Assembly (NCBI GenBank): GCA_026394695.1 | Contig: JAPKXT010000099.1 | Location: 1 to 14,015 of the forward strand | Direction of reading: 5' to 3' | DNA length: 14,015 bases | Source of the DNA: Methanoregula sp. | GTDB taxonomy: Archaea; Halobacteriota; Methanomicrobia; Methanomicrobiales; Methanospirillaceae | Shown: positions 5,281 to 12,701 of the stretch, one piece after another | Position numbering within the stretch: the stretch's first letter is position 1 | How the letters are laid out: each line of letters begins with the position of its first letter | Notes under the pieces: model-generated | Database searches by the model: none | What the model was told of the DNA's origin: nothing | What the model saw: only the letters and a program-made list of their open reading frames with translations | Translations under genes and position numbers: made by a program

Positions 5281-6618
5281 ATGAAGTACTCAGCTATTCT
5301 TATCGTACTCCTGCTCGTCGCAGCCGCACTCATCGCGGGCTGTTCCCAGCAGCAGGCAGCAACGCAACAACCTTCGACCACCCTGTCACAAACTGTCATC
5401 AAGGTCGGCGTGATAGCCTCACTGACCGGCCCTGCGAGCAATGTCGGTACCAATATGTGGCAGTCTGCCCAGGTCGCCGCAGACAAGATAAACGCTGATG
5501 GCGGTGTCACCCTGAAGGACGGATCGAAAGCCCAGCTCAAACTCATCGTTGGAGACGACGAATCCACCCAGCAGGGAGGCCAGAAGGCCGCGACCAAGCT
5601 GATCACCGATGATAAGGTAGACATCCTTGTTGGCGGGTACTCAAGCGCGGTCACCTCAGCCTATGAGCAGACCATTGCCGAATACAAGGTTCCGTACATC
5701 GTAACGGGTGCATCGAGCCCGATCATTACCCACCGCACGGACATCGACACCAGCTACATCTTCCACCACTGCCCGACAACTGACACGTACGGGCAGTATA
5801 CAACGATGTTTATCGACCAGGTGGTCCGTCCTGCGGTGAATAAAAAACTCGGTACATCTGCAGACCGCCCGTTCCGGCTTGCCCTGCTCTTCCAGGACAC
5901 CGCATTCGGCAAAGGTATCCAGACCGCAGTGAATGACACGATCACGAAGAACAAACTGAACATCCAGCTGGTTTCCCAGCAGAGTTTCAGGATGGGCGAG
6001 AGCGACTTCAGGACGCAGCTGACCGCGGTCAAGGCTTCAAACCCCGACGCAGTCTATCTCGGCGCATTCCCGAACGAAGGAGCCCCTATCATTACGCAGG
6101 CACGGCGTGATATTGGCCTCAACACGATATTCCTCAACGCGGAGAACAATGACAACGCCCAGTTCTACAAGGACATCGGGCAGTACGGCGAAGGAGCCGT
6201 TATCGAGAGCCGGTACTCGCCCTACACTGCTCCGGCAGGAGCAGTCGCCGACGCCCAGAACACATTCAAACAGACGTACTTTACACGGTTCGGGACCTAC
6301 CCGGACATGATGGGTGCCTCTACGTATGAAGGGGTTTTCATCGCGGCAAAGGCGATCGGGAACACGGGGACTACGGACAAGGCAACGGTGCGACAGGCGC
6401 TCGTTGACTTAAAGATGCCCCAGGTCATTGAGGCAATGCATGATAAGACGATCTCGTTCTCACCGGACTTCCGTGAGTCAACGTTCGATCTCTGGATGGA
6501 ACAGCTGTCGTACAATGCCACCCTCGGTGAGACCCGTCCCGGCATCGTCTGGCCCGACAACCTGAAGACAACGGACTTTGTACTGCCGTCCTGGTACGTG
6601 GCAGGCAGCAGTTCATAA
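5281..6618 (+). CDS. livK: Branched-chain amino acid-type ABC transporter substrate-binding lipoprotein
   Basis: The protein has 445 residues. It starts with a lipoprotein signal: MKYS, a hydrophobic stretch at 5-18 and the lipobox LIAGC with Cys21 as the anchor. A Q/T-rich linker (22-36) leads to a Peripla_BP_6 type I binding fold beginning VIKVGVIASLTGPASNVG (38-55), followed by AAxKINADGGV and the usual two-lobe pattern. The protein captures a solute outside the membrane and delivers it to LivH/LivM. Branched-chain amino acids are the classic ligand, but related proteins bind other amino acids, amides or urea, and the ligand cannot be fixed from sequence. The ATG follows GTGTGAT with about six bases spacing. 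It is the first gene of livKHM, and a T-rich spacer of 72 bases separates it from livH, which could let it be made in excess. Confidence 0.9.
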   Translation: MKYSAILIVLLLVAAALIAGCSQQQAATQQPSTTLSQTVIKVGVIASLTGPASNVGTNMWQSAQVAADKINADGGVTLKDGSKAQLKLIVGDDESTQQGGQKAATKLITDDKVDILVGGYSSAVTSAYEQTIAEYKVPYIVTGASSPIITHRTDIDTSYIFHHCPTTDTYGQYTTMFIDQVVRPAVNKKLGTSADRPFRLALLFQDTAFGKGIQTAVNDTITKNKLNIQLVSQQSFRMGESDFRTQLTAVKASNPDAVYLGAFPNEGAPIITQARRDIGLNTIFLNAENNDNAQFYKDIGQYGEGAVIESRYSPYTAPAGAVADAQNTFKQTYFTRFGTYPDMMGASTYEGVFIAAKAIGNTGTTDKATVRQALVDLKMPQVIEAMHDKTISFSPDFRESTFDLWMEQLSYNATLGETRPGIVWPDNLKTTDFVLPSWYVAGSSS

Positions 6619-6632
6619 ATAAGTTACCTCCC

Positions 6633-6638
6633 TTTTTT
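6633..6638 (+). terminator. T6 tract between livK and livH, possible partial terminator
   Basis: CCTCCC followed by six T lies 15 bases after the livK stop. In an archaeon this could end a share of transcripts and so raise binding-protein mRNA over permease mRNA. Six T is at the weak end for termination. Confidence 0.3.
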
Positions 6639-6652
6639 ATTTCGGGCAGACT

Positions 6653-6669
6653 GATATACTGCATATATC
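6653..6669 (+). promoter_or_regulatory. Inverted repeat / TATA-like element before livH
   Basis: GATATA-CTGCA-TATATC has perfect 6-bp arms around five bases, the same N5 spacing class as the liv operators but with different arms. It also contains TATA-like sequence centred about 30 bases before ATG 6691, so it may be an internal promoter for livHM. Its AT-richness makes a chance origin possible. Confidence 0.3.
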
Positions 6670-6690
6670 CGGACAGGTGCTGATCAGATC

Positions 6691-7569
6691 ATGGACAATC
6701 TTGGGATATTCCTGCAGATCATTTTCTGGGGACTGTATGCCGGCTGCATCTATATCCTGCTCGCTACCGGGCTGAACCTGATCTTCGGCGTAATGAAAAT
6801 TGTGAACTTCGCGCATGGCGAATTCCTGATGATTGGTGCCTACATCACCGCAACCCTGTTTTTCCTCACCGGTATCAATCCCTATCTCATCATTGTCTTG
6901 TCGATGCTTGTGCTCATCGGTATAGGCGCCGTTGTGGAACGGTTATGCTTCCGCCCGATCCTCGGTACCGGCAAGCTCAACGAGATCTTCCTGTCGATTG
7001 GCCTTATCTATATCTTCCAGAACGGGGCCGCTATGATTTGGGGTGACAGCTGGCAGAGCGTTAAAAGCCCCTATGACGGTATTACGGTACCAGTCGGGTC
7101 TCTTTTTGTCCCGCTCGATTATATCCTCATCATGGTCTTCACCGCGGTAATCCTCTGCGGGTTATACCTGTTCTTAACAAAGACGAAGATCGGTATGCAG
7201 ATGAGGGCAACGAGCCAGAACCGGAAAGGGGCGATGCTTGTCGGGATCAACGTCGAACGGATTGACGTCATCAGTTTCGGCCTGGGGTGTTCCCTTGCTG
7301 CAGCCGCCGGGACGCTCTGGATCGTGAGCGGTCAGGTCTTCAACCCGTACATGGGATCGATCCCCGCGATCAAGGCCTTTGCGATCATCATCCTGGGAGG
7401 CCTTGGCAGCATCCCCGGTGCGATCATTGGCGGGTTGTTAATGGGCCTGGCCGAGAACGGTGCTGCGTTTCTCCTGGGCGGCATATGGAAAGACGCGATC
7501 TCGTTTATCATCCTTATCATTGTGCTCGTGGTGAGGCCAACCGGATTGTTCGGGGAGAAGGGGGAATAA
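6691..7569 (+). CDS. livH: Branched-chain amino acid-type ABC transporter permease LivH
   Basis: The protein has 292 residues, close to E. coli LivH (308). It is an integral membrane protein with about eight helices. The family signature GLNLIFGVMKIVNFAHGEFL spans 27-46. The cytoplasmic loop MRATSQNRKGAMLVGINVERID, an EAA-like coupling segment, precedes a GLGCSLAAAAGTLW helix, and a GGLGSIPGAIIGGLLMGLAEN segment follows near the C-terminus. It forms half of the membrane channel with LivM and is powered by LivG and LivF, whose genes lie on the opposite strand beyond livM. ATG 6691 is preceded by AGGTG at 6675-6679. It ends six bases before livM. Confidence 0.92.
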   Translation: MDNLGIFLQIIFWGLYAGCIYILLATGLNLIFGVMKIVNFAHGEFLMIGAYITATLFFLTGINPYLIIVLSMLVLIGIGAVVERLCFRPILGTGKLNEIFLSIGLIYIFQNGAAMIWGDSWQSVKSPYDGITVPVGSLFVPLDYILIMVFTAVILCGLYLFLTKTKIGMQMRATSQNRKGAMLVGINVERIDVISFGLGCSLAAAAGTLWIVSGQVFNPYMGSIPAIKAFAIIILGGLGSIPGAIIGGLLMGLAENGAAFLLGGIWKDAISFIILIIVLVVRPTGLFGEKGE

Positions 7570-7575
7570 GAAGGC

Positions 7576-8565
7576 ATGCGTATCAGGCAGGAAGATATGG
7601 CAACATACGGGATCATTGCCACGCTTGCTCTCGCCCTGGCAATCCCGTTCCTCTCTGACAGTATGTTCATTCTCAACCTCCTCGTCCTCATGCTAATCTT
7701 CATCATTTTTGCATCGGCGTGGAATCTCCTCGCGTACTCCGGGCAGGGGTCACTCGGCCACGCCGCATTCTTTGGCATTGGAGCGTACGCATCGACGCTC
7801 ATTGCTGCAAAGAGTGGCTTGTCCCCGTTCATCACCATCTTTCTCGGTGCTGCCGTTGCGGCATTCGTCGGGATCCTTATCGGTCTCACCTGCGTCAGGC
7901 TCAAGGAATGGTTCCTTGCGATGGTCACGTTCGGGTTTGCTATCATCGTCCAGACCCTGACCGTCAGTATACTCGCCCCGGTCACCGGGGGTTGGGATGG
8001 AATCGCATCGAGCCGGCTCATCAACCCGTCCATTCCGGGCTACCAACTGATTGAATATTACGCAGTCCTTGCCATCACCATCGCTTCAATTGTCGCGATC
8101 TGGTATATCATGAAATCACGGATCGGCCTCGCCTTTCTCGCAATCCGCGAAAACGAACTCGAAGCCCGGGCAGCCGGTATCGATCCGGTCCGGTACCGGC
8201 TCCTCGCATTTGCCCTCTCCGCCTACCTTGCGGGTGTTGCGGGGGCGCTCGAGATCCACCACATCGGTTACCTCACACCGGAGCTCTATGGGGTCGAGAA
8301 CTCGTTCTGGCCGGTTACGTATGTCATCCTCGGCGGGCTTGGTACGCTTGCCGGCCCGATCGTCGGGACGGTCGTGCTCACCATCATCTGGGAAGGGCTC
8401 AAAGCGACCGGGCTCACGTTTGGGAGGTATGTCATCGTCGGAATCCTGCTTATCCTCGCGATTATATTCCTGCCCCGGGGGCTTGTGAGCCTGCCGGAAC
8501 ACGTGCTGGAGTGGCTGAAGAGACGGCGAAAAAAAGAGCCCCTGCCAAAACCGGCGGGAGACTAA
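7576..8565 (+). CDS. livM: Branched-chain amino acid-type ABC transporter permease LivM
   Basis: The protein has 329 residues. The LivM signature SGQGSLGHAAFFGIGAYAS lies at 55-73, and the coupling loop AIRENELEARAAGIDPVRYRL follows mid-protein, then SAYLAGVAGALE and the C-terminal GGLGTLAGPIVGTVVL segment. A basic cytosolic tail (about 312-329) closes it. It pairs with LivH in the membrane channel. ATG 7576 lies six bases after the livH stop and uses the G-rich end of livH (7559-7564) as ribosome binding site. An in-frame ATG at 7597 with AGGAAG in front is an alternative that would remove seven residues. The long antisense frames inside this gene are codon-bias shadows. Confidence 0.92.
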   Translation: MRIRQEDMATYGIIATLALALAIPFLSDSMFILNLLVLMLIFIIFASAWNLLAYSGQGSLGHAAFFGIGAYASTLIAAKSGLSPFITIFLGAAVAAFVGILIGLTCVRLKEWFLAMVTFGFAIIVQTLTVSILAPVTGGWDGIASSRLINPSIPGYQLIEYYAVLAITIASIVAIWYIMKSRIGLAFLAIRENELEARAAGIDPVRYRLLAFALSAYLAGVAGALEIHHIGYLTPELYGVENSFWPVTYVILGGLGTLAGPIVGTVVLTIIWEGLKATGLTFGRYVIVGILLILAIIFLPRGLVSLPEHVLEWLKRRRKKEPLPKPAGD

Positions 8566-8692
8566 AAAAGGATTTTATAGTCTCTTCCCGCTGAAAAATT
8601 CCGGATGCTTTGTTCTGGTCTTCACCCAGAGTGACCGGCAACGCTGACGCAGATCTCACACCATCCACAAACAACCCGCGTTCATCGTCACA
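8566..8692. other. Convergent intergenic region between livM and livF
   Basis: These 127 bases separate the two oppositely directed liv units. Short runs of A/T are present: GATTTTAT at 8572-8579 for the plus strand, and A runs at 8566-8571 and 8594-8598 that are T runs for the minus strand. They could end the two operons. No convincing hairpin or small gene was found. Confidence 0.35.
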
Positions 8693-9388
8693 TTAGAACC
8701 CAAGGTACGCTTTCTGGATGCGCGGGTCGTGCAGGAGCTCTTTTGCATAGCCCTCCTGTACGATCCTGCCATTTTCCAGCACGTACCCCCGGTTGCACAT
8801 GGCAAGCGCATTCCGGACATTTTGCTCGAGCAGGAGGATCGTCATCCCTTCCCTACCAAGCTGTTCGAGCGACCGGAAGACTTGTCCGGTAAGAAGGGGG
8901 GAGAGTCCTGTTGACGGCTCATCGAGTATAAGGAGCCGTGGTTCCGACATGAGCGCACGACCGATGGCAAGCATCTGCTGTTCGCCACCGGAGAGCGTGC
9001 CGGCCATCTGCCGCTGCCTCTCCTGCAGGATCGGAAAGAGACGGTAGATATGGGTAAGGATTTTATCGGGGTCGGTGTTGTTAGTGCCGCCCAGGAGGAG
9101 GTTCTCGATCACGGGCATGGTCGGGAAGATCTCCCGTCTCTCAGGTACCAGGGCAAGTCCTTTTTGGAAGAGTTCATACGGGTGGCTGCCGAGAATATTT
9201 TCACCGTCAAACATAATCATACCGTCCGCCTTCCGGTTAAGTCCTATGATAGTCTCAACCGTGGTCGTCTTGCCGGCGCCGTTTGGCCCGATCATCGTGA
9301 CGAGCTCACCTTTTTTTACATGGAACGAGAGGTCCCAGACGACCTGGAGATTTGCGTGAAATACATTCAGTCCCGAAACTGACAGCAT
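8693..9388 (-). CDS. livF: Branched-chain amino acid-type ABC transporter ATPase LivF
   Basis: The protein has 231 residues from ATG 9388. This start is chosen because AAAGGA lies five bases upstream, immediately behind the livG stop. The longer frame to GTG 9421 would overlap livG. Walker A GPNGAGKTT is at 34-42, the ABC signature LSGGEQQ at 132-138, and Walker B LLILDEP at 152-158. LLLEQN replaces the switch histidine with the Gln usual for LivF. The LALVPERREIFPTMPVIENL segment is the standard LivF Q-loop and helical region. It binds ATP with LivG and drives LivH/LivM. It is unusual in lying on the strand opposite to livKHM, 13 bases behind livG in a two-gene unit. Confidence 0.92.
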   Translation of the reverse strand: MLSVSGLNVFHANLQVVWDLSFHVKKGELVTMIGPNGAGKTTTVETIIGLNRKADGMIMFDGENILGSHPYELFQKGLALVPERREIFPTMPVIENLLLGGTNNTDPDKILTHIYRLFPILQERQRQMAGTLSGGEQQMLAIGRALMSEPRLLILDEPSTGLSPLLTGQVFRSLEQLGREGMTILLLEQNVRNALAMCNRGYVLENGRIVQEGYAKELLHDPRIQKAYLGF

Positions 9389-9401
9389 GGCGTCCTTTGA
9401 T

Positions 9402-10130
9402 TCAGAATGCATGCATGTCACCGAGGTATGTATCGATCACTTTTGGGTTGTTTACCACTTCATAAGGATGTCCTTCCGCTATCTTTTCCCCATGATCCAG
9501 CACAACAATCCGGTTCGACACACCCATGATGACACTCATCACGTGCTCGATGATCAGGATGGAAACGCCATCATCGCGGATTTTTTTGATGAGGTCAACC
9601 GCTTCGTTACTCTCCTTTGGGTTAAGCCCGGTGGTAAGTTCATCCAGCAGGAGCAGTTTTGGTTTTGATGCAAGCGCCCGTGCAAGTTGCACCTTTTTTA
9701 ATTCAACCACATTTAAGTTTTTAATGATTGTTTCCCGTTTCTCCTGGGGGAAACATACAAAATCAAGTATCTGTGCTGCCTCAGATCGTGCCTCACTCAT
9801 ACTTATCCTCCGGTGGTTGCCAAACAATGCACCAATCATCGTGCATTGCCGTGCGGTAAGTCCGGGAAAGGATTCTGCGATCTGGAACGTCTTTGCAATC
9901 CCTTTTTTGCAGATCTGGTGAGCCTTGAGCCCGGTAATCTCCTCGCCGCAGAAGGTGATCGTTCCTGCGGTCGGTACGCTGATGCCGGAGATCATGTTGA
10001 GCAGGGTCGTTTTTCCCGCTCCGTTCGGACCAACAAGACCAACGATCTCGTTGCTCCCTAAAGAGAGGTCGACACTATTGACGGCACACAGGCCACCGAT
10101 TTGCTTGGTCAGACCCCGAGTAGTGAGCAT
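9402..10130 (-). CDS. livG: Branched-chain amino acid-type ABC transporter ATPase LivG
   Basis: The protein has 242 residues from ATG 10130, with GGTG six bases upstream. Walker A GPNGAGKTT is at 34-42, Q-loop KTFQ at 80-83, Walker B LLLLDE at 159-164 and switch His196 (IIEHVM). The C-terminus PYEVVNNPKVIDTYLG is typical of LivG. The ABC signature is not LSGGQ but LNVVELKK (139-146), and the residue after the Walker B DE is Leu rather than Pro. A group of LivG relatives with an ELKR-type signature is known to me, so this looks like a subfamily trait rather than decay. It pairs with LivF. It is the first gene of the minus-strand unit, downstream of an operator matching that of livK. Confidence 0.9.
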   Translation of the reverse strand: MLTTRGLTKQIGGLCAVNSVDLSLGSNEIVGLVGPNGAGKTTLLNMISGISVPTAGTITFCGEEITGLKAHQICKKGIAKTFQIAESFPGLTARQCTMIGALFGNHRRISMSEARSEAAQILDFVCFPQEKRETIIKNLNVVELKKVQLARALASKPKLLLLDELTTGLNPKESNEAVDLIKKIRDDGVSILIIEHVMSVIMGVSNRIVVLDHGEKIAEGHPYEVVNNPKVIDTYLGDMHAF

Positions 10131-10155
10131 TGGAACACCGTACTAGCAATTATCC

Positions 10156-10170
10156 TGCTAAAAATTAGCA
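10156..10170 (-). promoter_or_regulatory. Putative operator of livGF (TGCTA-N5-TAGCA)
   Basis: TGCTAA-AAA-TTAGCA is a perfect 6-bp inverted repeat about 26 bases before the livG start. Its core TGCTA-N5-TAGCA equals that at 5251-5267 before livK, with identical spacing. It overlaps the predicted transcription start given the TATA element at 10181-10189. Confidence 0.6.
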
Positions 10171-10180
10171 TGGAGCAGTC

Positions 10181-10189
10181 TTAAAGATA
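10181..10189 (-). promoter_or_regulatory. TATA box of the livGF unit
   Basis: On the minus strand this reads as TCTTTAAGA, similar to the element before the AI-2E gene. It lies about 20 bases upstream of the inverted repeat centre, so transcription would begin within or at the edge of the operator. Confidence 0.45.
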
Positions 10190-10279
10190 ATGCCGATTTT
10201 TTTGAGAATACATCCTGATTGATGCCGGAAGACCATCTGAAAAAAAAGCACGCAAAAAATTGTTGCTCATGCTGATATT

Positions 10280-11371
10280 TTAACAAGATATCAGCTCATT
10301 TTTTTTAGTATTTTGCGCATCTTGTGGCAGGTTAAGAGTAAAGGTGCTCCCGGCTTTTACGGTACTCTCTACCGTGATATCGCCACCGTGCATCTGCATA
10401 ATCTTCTTTGCTATCGACAGCGAGATCCCGATGCGGTCATACCTGCGGGAGAGTTTTGCTGCATCAGCGAGTTGAAATGGTTCAAAAATTGATGAAAATG
10501 CACTCTCGGAGATCCCGATCCCGTTATCCCTGACAGAGATGTAGTGGCAGGTGTCATTGATGCCCGGACGGTAAAAAATGGAAATTTCGCGTGGCGGCCT
10601 TGAGAAGTTTACTGCATTTGAGAGGAGGGAATCGAACACGCCAAAGAGGCGGTCCATATCGGCAGAAATAATCAGGTTATCAGGAATATCAAGGGTTATA
10701 TCAGCTTTTGAGAAATACCCGCTGGAATCCAGCACACTGTTGACAAGCGTAGCGAGCGGGAATGTCGAGTAACTCAGGCGGAGCCTGCCACTTTCGAGCA
10801 CTGATAGTTCAAGCATCTGGTTGATAATCTGGCGCTCACGGTCAACGCTGGCCAGACAGCGCTCCAGGATCTTTTTTGTATCGTCAAGGATACCGTAATC
10901 CTTAGGGTCCTGGATGAGTAAGTTGAGGTAACCAAGGATTGGCTGGAGCGGTGTGCGCAGTTCATGGGCAACCGTAATGATGATCCCCCGTCGTCGTTCG
11001 TTGTCGAGCTGGATCTTGTCTTCGAGCCGCTGTTTCTCGGATATATCTACCAGGTTTACCAGGGTTGCCGGCTCACCGGAATTGGGGATTGGCATGGTGA
11101 AGAGTATTGCAACCCGCATTTCACCGGATTTTGTGATAAACCGGAACTCGCCCCGGTCTGCCAGAGAAGTATCGTCTGTCGTGTGGGTTGCAAACGTGTG
11201 GAATGCTTCGTGATCTCTGGTATCAACAAAGAAGATGAGATCTTTTCCGGTAATTTCCGTAGTGTTATACCCGGAAAAATGTAAAAACGCCGGGTTTGCA
11301 TACAGGATTCTGTTGTTTTTGACGACCAGGATGCTGGTTGGCGATTTTTCGGTGAGTTGCCGGTATTCCAT
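10280..11371 (-). CDS. PAS-domain sensor histidine kinase
   Basis: From ATG 11371 the protein has 363 residues. An in-frame TTG at 11446 would add 25 and lies nearer the likely promoter, so the start is uncertain. A PAS domain covers about 5-110 (SPTSILVVKNNRILYANPAF...GYNTTEITGKDL). A HisKA dimerisation helix carries the phospho-acceptor His136 in VAHELRTPLQP. HATPase_c follows with the N-box LLSNAVNF (Asn252), the G1 box RDNGIGIS at about 281-288 and a diverged G2 box YDRIGISLSIAKKI. No membrane helix is evident, so it should sense a cytosolic signal. No response regulator is adjacent; like many methanogen kinases it is an orphan. It phosphorylates an unknown partner. Confidence 0.88.
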   Translation of the reverse strand: MEYRQLTEKSPTSILVVKNNRILYANPAFLHFSGYNTTEITGKDLIFFVDTRDHEAFHTFATHTTDDTSLADRGEFRFITKSGEMRVAILFTMPIPNSGEPATLVNLVDISEKQRLEDKIQLDNERRRGIIITVAHELRTPLQPILGYLNLLIQDPKDYGILDDTKKILERCLASVDRERQIINQMLELSVLESGRLRLSYSTFPLATLVNSVLDSSGYFSKADITLDIPDNLIISADMDRLFGVFDSLLSNAVNFSRPPREISIFYRPGINDTCHYISVRDNGIGISESAFSSIFEPFQLADAAKLSRRYDRIGISLSIAKKIMQMHGGDITVESTVKAGSTFTLNLPQDAQNTKKNELISC

Positions 11372-11500
11372 CAGCCCAGAACTCCCTGACAGGTCGACCC
11401 GGCAACAATCCCCCTGTTCTGATGTACAGTATTGGGGTACATCCAACCGATCATCCTGTCCATCATACTAGTAACGCCATTTGAACTTCTTGTTATTTTA

Positions 11501-11512
11501 AGATATATATCT
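11501..11512 (-). promoter_or_regulatory. Palindromic TATA element upstream of the PAS kinase
   Basis: AGATATATATCT is a 12-bp perfect palindrome of TATA character. Read on the minus strand it would start transcription near 11479, giving a leader of about 33 nt for the TTG 11446 start or 108 nt for ATG 11371. Confidence 0.4.
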
Positions 11513-11721
11513 CTGAAAAAAAAGCACCGGGACCGGGATATATCCTGAATTTTTGTTATTACAGGAGTACAATTTCTGGAACAATGATGTATCTGCCGGG
11601 GTGCCCGGTCAAAAAAATCCAATCCGGAATTTTCATGAAGCATCAGGAGTATGGGTATTTTTTGTGTTTTAAATGAGAGATCAGTGGGTTGAAATAACAG
11701 GGCGGGTAAAAACGGTACGCA
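11513..11721. other. Intergenic stretch between the PAS kinase and the reductase
   Basis: No gene is supported here. The only element I can point to is TTTTAAAT at 11667-11674, a box A about 50 bases before the reductase start that would give a leader of about 25 nt. A poly-A run at 11514-11522 and a GC-rich GCCGGGGTGCCCGG segment near 11595-11608 were seen without clear function. Confidence 0.35.
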
Positions 11722-12417
11722 ATGCGCCCGTACGTTGTTATCAACATTGCAATGAGTGCTGATGGCAAGATCTCCACCCGGGAGCGCCGACAGGTCAGGA
11801 TATCGGGTAATGAGGACTTTACCCGTGTTGATCGGCTCAAAGCCGGGTGTGATGCGATCATGGTAGGTATCGGCACGGTCCTTGCTGACGATCCTTCACT
11901 CACGGTGAAATCTGAAGCGTGCCGTCAATATCGCAGAAAACAGGGTTGGGACGACCATCCCATCCGGATCGTTGTTGACAGTTCCGGCAGCACCCCTCCC
12001 GCATCATCGGTCCTGAACAAGGGTGAGGGAAAGCGGATAGTTGCGGTATCAGGCAGGGCAGATGCAACAAAGATCTCCCTGCTGGGAAAAAAAGCCACCG
12101 TAATTATAGCCGGGAAGGATGAAGTAGACCTTGCTGTCCTCATGGATGAACTTGGAGCTATGGGGGTCCATCGTATCATGGTGGAAGGGGGCGGGACACT
12201 TATCGCAGGGCTGATGAAGGCAGGTCTTGTCAACGAGATTTATACGTTTATCGGCAACATCATCATCGGGGGCAGGGATGCTCCAACCGTCACTGATGGT
12301 GAAGGCTTTATTAAGGAATCAGAGTTCATCCGCCTCACGCTCCTGGAGTCACGCCGGATCGATAATGGCATCCTCCTGCACTGGAAAGTGAATAGTCCTG
12401 GCGAGAAAAACGAATGA
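11722..12417 (+). CDS. arfC: 2,5-diamino-6-(ribosylamino)-4(3H)-pyrimidinone 5'-phosphate reductase
   Basis: The protein has 231 residues, near the size of Methanocaldococcus MJ0671 (about 224), and consists only of the RibD C-terminal reductase domain (PF01872). Visible motifs are NIAMSADGKI (8-17), the DAIMVGIGTVLADDPSLTV block (44-62) that shapes the substrate and NADPH site, HPIRIVVDSSG (78-88), VEGGGTLI (153-160) and the GGRDAPT loop (182-188). In archaea it reduces the ribosylamino group of the pyrimidine made from GTP. This is an early step to riboflavin and to the deazaflavin of coenzyme F420, an essential cofactor for methanogens. It appears monocistronic, with its own TATA element and only a weak ribosome binding site. 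No other riboflavin gene is adjacent. Confidence 0.9.
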   Translation: MRPYVVINIAMSADGKISTRERRQVRISGNEDFTRVDRLKAGCDAIMVGIGTVLADDPSLTVKSEACRQYRRKQGWDDHPIRIVVDSSGSTPPASSVLNKGEGKRIVAVSGRADATKISLLGKKATVIIAGKDEVDLAVLMDELGAMGVHRIMVEGGGTLIAGLMKAGLVNEIYTFIGNIIIGGRDAPTVTDGEGFIKESEFIRLTLLESRRIDNGILLHWKVNSPGEKNE

Positions 12418-12419
12418 AA

Positions 12420-12456
12420 TTTTTTTAAATAATACCGTGTTTACTGTGTTTTTTTG
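12420..12456 (+). terminator. T-run terminators after the reductase gene
   Basis: Seven T at 12420-12426 and a second run of T near 12449-12455 follow three bases after the TGA stop. Two clustered U-rich tracts are a typical archaeal termination signal. Confidence 0.5.
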
Positions 12457-12560
12457 TTTATTCCCTTCACCAAATTTTTTAATCATATTTTCAGAACAAC
12501 ATTTGCCACCAGCTTTTCTCCCTGCTCCTGTAAAGAGAACCCTTAAGATATGATACAGCG

Positions 12561-12698
12561 ATGAGAACGTATTCCAGATTCAACGCAGCTGTCGTGTATC
12601 TGAGCCTGACAGGGGTATTCCGAAAGACCATGGATCCGGATGCGATGGTTGGATCAGATCCCAAAAGGGATCTGCCGACGATCAAACGGTTGGGATAA
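12561..12698 (+). CDS. Possible 45-residue upstream ORF before the PAS protein
   Basis: ATG 12561 opens a frame reading MRTYSRFNAAVVYLSLTGVF... and ending ...DLPTIKRLG at TAA 12696-12698. The stop is three bases before, and in frame with, the ATG of the PAS protein. No ribosome binding site is visible and no family is recognised. It may be a leader ORF, a former N-terminal extension cut off by the stop, or simply leader RNA, as the strong hairpin inside it suggests. TTAAGATATGATAC just upstream (12543-12556) could be a TATA element. Confidence 0.2.
   Translation: MRTYSRFNAAVVYLSLTGVFRKTMDPDAMVGSDPKRDLPTIKRLG
12655..12674 (+). promoter_or_regulatory. Strong hairpin in the leader of the PAS protein
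   Basis: CAGATCCC at 12655-12662 pairs perfectly with GGGATCTG at 12667-12674 around an AAAA loop. The stem ends 27 bases before ATG 12702 with no T run behind it, so it is not a terminator. It could be an RNA structure affecting translation or a protein-binding inverted repeat. Confidence 0.45.
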
Positions 12699-12701
12699 TT
12701 G

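Noticed and set aside
7332..8033. Long minus-strand frame of 233 codons antisense to livH/livM
   Set aside because: It lies wholly over two well-supported permease genes and has no family features. GC-biased codons on the sense strand commonly create such open antisense frames.
8462..8674. 70-codon minus-strand frame over the livM end and the spacer
   Set aside because: Mostly antisense to livM, no ribosome binding site and no recognisable domain.
8566..8692. Possible bidirectional hairpin terminator between livM and livF
   Set aside because: I could not find a convincing stem; only short A/T runs are present.
1300..11634. CCGGAAATT-like motifs in several intergenic regions (1300, 1462, 2836, 3028, 8596, 11624)
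   Set aside because: Only three copies are exact and two of those belong to the promoter repeat; the rest differ in the centre. They are not enough to claim a separate intergenic element from this window alone.
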